This document shows, in pieces, positions 58,562 to 64,000 of a stretch of 64,000 nt of DNA. The notes beneath the pieces are model-generated. The model worked only from the letters and a program-made list of their open reading frames with translations. It searched no databases and was not told the DNA's origin. The DNA is taken from the NCBI RefSeq assembly GCF_003573695.1, contig NC_039359.1, positions 139,029,939 through 139,093,938 on the forward strand, written 5' to 3'. How positions within the stretch are numbered: the first letter of the stretch is position 1; every line of letters begins with the position of its first letter. Position numbers and translations under genes: made by a program. The DNA comes from Papaver somniferum. Lineage: Eukaryota > Streptophyta > Magnoliopsida > Ranunculales > Papaveraceae.

Positions 58562-58990
58562 AGGAACTTGACTCCAAGCCCAAACACTTTTTACTCCATC
58601 CATTTAAGGCTTTTTTGTGTGTAGGAAAAATATAAATTAACTATGAGGCCATTTTTGACCTCATAGTTAATTTATAACCTTCTGCCAAATTGCTGAAATG
58701 TTCGGCCTACTGAGATGTTTAAAATTATCGGCCGAACTTGCACTTTAGAACTTCCTGCCTGATTGCTAGATCCTAATTCGACTTATTTGAAATTTTCATA
58801 ACAAGCCAAACCTATTTTGAGAGTTGTTCGAAAAAAACTTGTGAATGGTTCGGCTTATGTAATGAATATTATGTAATGAGTATTGTAAGAGTCGAACCTT
58901 CAAAAATACTAGGTTCGGCTTGTTAGTTAATTAGTATATATGTTGAACCTTATTATTAATTTTCCTTCGTAATATCTAACCTTGTGATAT
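58562..58990. other. Non-coding DNA with GTTCGGC motifs and a hairpin
   Basis: Motifs GTTCGGCC, GGCCGAAC, GTTCGGCTTA and GTTCGGCTTG recur at 58,700-58,925. They are related in look to the arrays but end in GGC rather than GGTT. No TIR recognised. The FAR1-like exon follows at about 58,995. Confidence 0.5.
58631..58676. repeat. Perfect 18-bp inverted repeat, 10-bp loop
   Basis: TATAAATTAACTATGAGG (58,631-58,648) and its exact reverse complement (58,659-58,676) flank CCATTTTTGA. It could form a hairpin in DNA or RNA. Confidence 0.95.
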
Positions 58991-58994
58991 TTTT

Positions 58995-59319
58995 GTAGAT
59001 CGTTCTTGGTGAACCTTTACTGATGGACGATCAACCGGATCCTGTAGGCGTAATTCATGAAGATACGAATGATCACTTCCAAAATAATTTGGTATGTAAG
59101 AATTTGGTGTTTACCTTTATGTTGTAGGAATATTCCGAAGTTTTTCTTAATAATTATTTGTTTTTGAATAAACATAGACATGGAAAAGTAATCCCGAAGC
59201 AAGGGCTTGGGCTGAGGAACACACAATGAAAATAAATTGCGTACTAGTTTGTGGACAACAAAGTCGAAGGGATCAGTTTGAAATTATTTGTGAGTGAAGT
59301 GGAACCTGCGATAACAAGG
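58995..59319 (+). pseudogene. FAR1/MULE N-terminal domain fragment with intron
   Basis: The first segment reads IVLGEPLLMDDQPDPVGVIH and ends at a donor-like TTG|GTATGTAAG (59,091). After an intron-like stretch with ACATAG| (59,178) the second reads TWKSNPEARAWAEEHTMKIN and VLVCGQQSRRDQFEIICE, then TGA and SGTCDN. This is the layout of the FAR1-type DNA-binding domain at the N-terminus of plant MULE transposases. It is cut at 59,320 by an Athila LTR. Confidence 0.7.
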
Positions 59320-60910
59320 TGATGTAATTTTATAAAGTGGTAAATAAAGTGTTCGATTCTCAGACTTGTTGATACTGGGTTTAAGACTTCAAAATAAAAG
59401 AAATATATATACAAAGGTTTGTCACAATATCAAGAGAGACTAGGACTTCGGATTTCACCATTAATCACATTCAATTGGTTCATATAATGACTCACAACAA
59501 TTCTAGCTCTTTTTATGGACTCTATTTATTTTTATTTTGCCAAAGGTTGATTTCTAAAATTTTAGATGTAAATCACAAGCATGGTATATCAAGAGCTCGT
59601 ATGTCTAAGCATACTCCATCAAACGAAATCACAACTAATCAACGAAAACCATAAATCAATTGAATCAAGTGCAAAAAATTATAAAGAATCAAATATAGTT
59701 ACAAAAAAAAAGTGAAATAAGGCTTCCTCAATCGTCCCAGTGTTGGGGTTTTAGATCCTCATGGTAAAAACACGCTCAAAATAATAAATCATGGCTCAAA
59801 AGATGTTTTTATTGAAGAAATTATATAACTCAACGAATCTGCAACGCTATATTGGCGTTACAGAGTTCACTATTACAAGGAATAGTTTCTGAAAGAATGC
59901 AATTTAGTCACTGGAAGTCTTCAGAAGATAATAATGAAGAGCGATAACTAACTTCTGCAGTTGAATATACGCCTGCTTCTGCGACACACTTCTTCGGTCT
60001 TATGTTATTCAGCTTGCCTTGTTCACAGCAACAGAGAAAAATCTCTGCAACTTCTTCTTCTCGGCTCTATAGCCTCTGCTAACTACCCCTAACTCTCGAC
60101 TATCCTTCATGGGTCTCGAAAAAACTTATATATACTCAGCAAACCCCAAAACTCCCGAGTTAATCTCTTTTTTTCTTCACTCATAAGTCTCGGAATTATT
60201 GTTATTTCTTCTCTTCTTTATGAGTATTAGATGTTTTATTTAACCAATCTTTCGTGATATCATCGGATCTTCCAGAATAGCTTCTCTCTATCGCAAGTAA
60301 CTTCCACAATAAACTCAGGAAATATCTGAGAAGCTTTCTTCCCTGTTTTACCTATAATCGGGTTATCTAGCCAAACTGGGTGAAATCCAATGACCATATC
60401 ATTCATGTTAAGCCCAAACAGGTCCGACCAAGAAGTTTCAGCAATTAAATCTCTCTAAAATTCACCAAAAACTCGAACCCTAATATCTACCGTGAAAAGT
60501 AGATTTTCCCGCCTTTTCTATTTTCAAACGAATGAGAAGATGACCTCCCCCTAACAGAGCTGGGGGTGCGAATAGCAAGTTGGTGCCCCTTAGTAATTGA
60601 GGTGCCCCTTATCCAAAATGGAGGTCCTTTTACATTTGTCCTTGGGTGCTTTTATCAATTTTTTCAGGTGCCGATATCATTTTTCGGGGGTGGTTCCAAC
60701 GTACTTCCGGAGTTCCTTTAACACGTCCCCTGGGTGCCTGTAGTAATTTTCTCCCGCTATCCCAAATACCACTTTTCGAGCCAATTTCTCCACAAGAGTT
60801 TATTTCTCCAAAAACACCTACAAAGACATAAAACCCCATAATAAGTACAAAACTGAGCACTAACAATATATATAATTGAGATCAAAGTAGACATATAAAT
60901 GCGTATATCA
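59320..60910 (-). mobile_element. Athila-type LTR D (3' LTR)
   Basis: 1,591 bp, plus strand TGATGTAATTTTATAAAG...GCGTATATCA, followed by a polypurine tract (minus strand AACTTTGGGGGTATT) and the 'TTTGCTAGTCCTCGAGCAAA' block found beside LTR A. It is related to but clearly diverged from LTR A. Its left end abuts FAR1 coding sequence, so it marks the outer end of the element. Confidence 0.85.
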
Positions 60911-62050
60911 AATACCCCCAAAGTTATTATTTGCTAGTCCTCGAGCAAACGTAATCTAGAAAACAAAATCCTAACTCACTGTTGCAGGCATCGCGATTGC
61001 ACTTAATTAGCATATGCAACAAGTCTTTAAACTCCTAGGTGGCCCTAGTGGCCGAGTTATAGTCTCGAGAGGGTTTATAAGAGGTGTACCCACAAAACCT
61101 TTACTCCAGACCCTAACTATCTACGCAGAACCTTGGAATAGCACTAAAGTACCTCCTTGGTTGGCATACTCTCATTGACTACAAGAGGAAGTACCCTGAT
61201 GCGAAATTACAATTGATGTACACGAGTTTGCACTCACATACTAAAATTCATATATAAGTGACATAGCTCTACTCAAATAGTCGCACTATGGACATCAATA
61301 TCCGGACTCAAACAAATCACATGAATAGATTAAGAAGATGGAAATAGAAATGGATGGTTGTGAATGGACGTCAATGCCAAGATGAATCCTATGACCTAAT
61401 GGATTGAGATACTGGTTTTGGAATAATACCAACACAGTTGACATATACAAGGGAACAGTGGTCGATAATCCTAATTCTAGATCAACTCGTATGGCATATA
61501 CAAGGGAACCAGCGGTCGACTTTATTGAACAATTTATTCTGGTTGGTTTGATGGTGTTTTTTTTTTTTGCGTAACTCAATCACCCTATTTCAACCCAGCA
61601 AACATCAACATAAAAAATCTGCAAAAACAAAAACAAAAGTAATAAGATGATTCCGAGATATGGTGAAACTATCATGTTATTTATAACACCTGAGCTCTGT
61701 GCAATAGACTCTATTTAGATGTTTCCATCCACTCAAATTGGTTCCTCAACTCTTATAACCAAGATGCTTCCATCCACTTAGATTGGTTAGTGTTATCCTT
61801 AATAGGAATAAATTTCTAGGCTCTGGAGTTTAATAATGCAACTAAAAGTTTCTCCCACACCCCCAAACTTAAATCTAACATTGTTCTCAATGTTCTAAAG
61901 ATGAAACTAAAAGAATGAACAAGGAGAAACTGTTACCACTTGAAGCAAAAGAGTTAAGGAAAGATATTACTGTGTTGCATGAGCATGGGTTACCTCCCAA
62001 GAAGTGCTAAGTTTAAAGTCTTCAGCCAGACTTCATATACCACAAAATGG
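60911..62050 (-). mobile_element. Athila-type 3' internal non-coding region
   Basis: Shares the polypurine tract, 'GAGGTGTACCCA(C/T)AAAACC' near 61,084-61,103 and the 'CCCCCAAACTTAAATCTAAC' block near 61,861-61,880 with the element at 19,389-20,764. No gene recognised. Confidence 0.7.
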
Positions 62051-62534
62051 CTAATTACCTTTCAAATCATATATCAATAATCGAAACAACTGTGGGTCAA
62101 CAAAACCAAATGAAACTGCCACAATTATGAGACAACTGCACCGGATTAGATAAATAAACAAATATAACACAACCTGATCTAAAACTTCTTGCAAGACAAC
62201 TGGGTTTATCTTCGGTGCCCGCTTGGGATTCATATGAGTGTCTTGAAAAACAGATTCTTCCGAACTATGAGTTTCTAATTCCTGAATTTCCTCCTGGATA
62301 GTTTCAAGATGATCAGGTTGTAGAGTCATAAGATATTCAGGTAATACTTCAGGAACACTAGGCTCGATTCCCAAGTTAGGGACTTCTAATGGGGATACTT
62401 GACCATCACTACCCCCGAACTTAGGGTAGTCAGTATTCTCAGACAAACCTCTAACTATTGCTTGAATTTCCGAATATTTGGAGTCTTTAAAATACTCAAG
62501 AGCTTCTTCTAGTTCTAATGGGGATACTTGACCA
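62051..62534 (-). pseudogene. Unidentified retroelement frame with SDGQVSPLE repeats
   Basis: Open on the minus strand. SDGQVSPLE occurs twice, about 42 residues apart, with an acidic region (LETIQEEIQELETHSSEES) between it and the C-terminal end. I do not recognise a domain. It lies upstream of the 3' non-coding region of the Athila-type element and is cut by Copia gag at about 62,535. It may be a retroelement accessory frame. Confidence 0.4.
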
Positions 62535-63226
62535 TCACTTCCAGCAAACACTCTTATCGTGTTTCTTCTTCTCGCCAACATATAAAACATCCTCTTCCAA
62601 CGAATTACCCTTACTACTCCTCATCTCCTTTTCTTCAGACAAGAGACCACTTGTAACTTCGGAAAGACCCAAAGAATCTTTACCATGTTTTAAGTATGTT
62701 ACCATATGCTTATAAGATGGTGGAAGTGACAATATGAGACGAAGTGCCTTATCCTCATCATTAACAGTTACTTCTAACGCTTCCAGTTCAGAAACAATTG
62801 AATTCAAAACACTGAGATAATTAGCAATAGACGTACCTTCAGCCATCTTCAATGTATGAAATTTCTCTTTCAAGTACAATCTATTCGAACGAGTGTTTGT
62901 AATATACAACTCTTCAAGTTTACTCCACAAATCCTTTGTTGTAGTAATCTTTGAGACATTAGCCAAAACATTCTTTGCTAATAATAGTCGTATTTGACTT
63001 GTAGCTCTTAAATCAACATCTTCCCAGTCTTCAGGTTTGACACCTCTTTCGGCTTGTCCTTTCGGCGCCTTGACTAATCCCGATTGTATCAAAACATCTT
63101 TAACTTGGATTTGTCACAAACCGAAGTTAATAGAACCATCGAACTTCTCTACCTCGAACCGCGTCGAACCCGCAGAAACCTTTGTTGTCATCTTGCTTTT
63201 CCCTAAACCTAGCTCTTGATGCCAAT
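62535..63226 (-). pseudogene. Copia element 2 gag, second copy, truncated
   Basis: Same gag as 51,370-51,914 with few changes (TTTKDLWSKLEELY, LPPSYKHMVTYL). It starts abruptly at about 62,535 and includes the PBS region near 63,208-63,224. The protease part is missing. Confidence 0.88.
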
Positions 63227-63762
63227 TGTTGGGATTTTCACCACAACGCTTTGATCTTTGGGATTAAACGAAGAAGAAAACAAACTACCAAGAGAACAAC
63301 GATAACGATAAACAATCACACAAGACAAGGATTTACGCGGAAAACCCCAAATTGGGTAAAAACCACGGACAAGAACACGATTTATTCAATTAACCGTAAA
63401 GGTTATTACAAAGAGAACTCTTACCTTGTCAAACAGCTCTCACCCTTTACCGAAACCAAGACACTCACAAAGGGACCGAAAACCCTAGCTTTCACCCTTT
63501 AGAAGAACTCTTATGATAATGATAACAAGCACTACCAAGGACCCTTATTTATAATAGTTAGGTCCCTAGGTTTAATTCACGGTTTGCTTAACCTCCGAGT
63601 GACCGACTTCAATTGAGATCCTACAAACTAGGACTCAATGATCGACTGTGTTTGTGATAAACACAAAACCACCGACCAAGATTTTCTCACACGGTATTGG
63701 AGTTCCACAAGTTTTGGACACTCACACAAAACCGTGTCCTAGAATTCAGCTAGCGTCCAACA
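63227..63762 (-). mobile_element. Copia element 2, second copy, right LTR
   Basis: 536 bp TGTTGGG...GTCCAACA, followed by ACCTG and LIG1 sequence at the same base as in the first locus (52,585). The offset from the first copy is 11,178 bp. Confidence 0.93.
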
Positions 63763-64000
63763 ACCTGGTTTCTTTCGTTTATCTTTTTGCATGTAAGATT
63801 TATCCTCCCAATTTGAGCTTGGAATCGGAGACTATACTATAATCAATTGTCTCAGTGAAATTTATGGAGAGAGTGGATTTGCAATTGAAAAATAACTGAA
63901 GAATCTTGGAGACCTGGGTTTGATAGCAAAAGAAATCCGTTCATGTCAATCTACCCTGTCTAACTTTAAGCCTGCTCTATTATCTGCTGCCAAGGTTTTG
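63763..64000 (+). pseudogene. LIG1: LIG1 retrocopy, second locus, cut by window end
   Basis: Matches 52,585-52,822 with some substitutions. An AAATAACTG replaces the GAAAAAGAACTG equivalent, giving an additional stop. It continues past the window end. Confidence 0.9.

Overview
This window looks like repeat-rich nuclear DNA from a flowering plant, most likely a eudicot. The reasons are plant-type Ty3/Gypsy (Athila/Tat, chromovirus-like) and Ty1/Copia elements, a FAR1/MULE transposase with an OTU-like tail, an F-box gene, an intronless plant-type DNA ligase 1 copy, and a spliced gene resembling an NRT1/PTR (NPF) transporter. A Ranunculales/Papaveraceae origin is my guess from the overall style of the repeats; nothing in the window proves it. 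I saw no tRNA, rRNA, CRISPR array or bacterial-type operon.

Layout. 1-6,080: Athila/Tat-type gag, PBS, a 3.4 kb LTR and 3' internal DNA, all on the minus strand. 6,100-12,617: degenerate repeats and a Gypsy gag split by a 2.4 kb solo LTR with a perfect 5-bp target duplication. 12,618-16,432: left arm of a large, nearly identical inverted duplication that carries DNA ligase 1 (LIG1) fragments and ends in a LIG1 fold-back. 16,433-28,788: an Athila-type element (LTR 17,853-19,388; degraded pol and gag; LTR 27,287-28,788) followed by the start of a second tandem unit. 28,806-32,622: right arm of the inverted duplication, including a separate Gypsy gag-protease fragment. 32,621-33,184: an Athila LTR fragment in the opposite orientation. 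33,334-34,604: F-box gene, interrupted. 35,703-36,840: a non-autonomous TIR element with a TTCGGTT array. 36,849-42,892: old DNA with a solo LTR, a Myb/SANT remnant and a MULE transposase remnant. 42,893-48,785: an F-box pseudogene split by a Copia element with identical LTRs and by a hAT-type MITE. 49,427-54,328: a LIG1 retrocopy split by a small gag-protease-only Copia element. 54,469-55,892: spliced NPF-like gene. 56,660-58,553: a second, longer TTCGGTT-array element. 58,995-62,534: FAR1-like exon cut by another Athila LTR. 62,535-64,000: second copy of the Copia/LIG1 junction.

How it fits together. Almost everything is transposon or pseudogene, so the value lies in the nesting. Target duplications date insertions relative to each other. 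LIG1 fragments recur at several rearrangement junctions, always near the same base. The likeliest functional host genes are the NPF-like gene and, less certainly, the F-box gene. The least familiar structure is the family of 8-bp-TSD TIR elements packed with alternating TTCGGTT/AACCGAA motifs.
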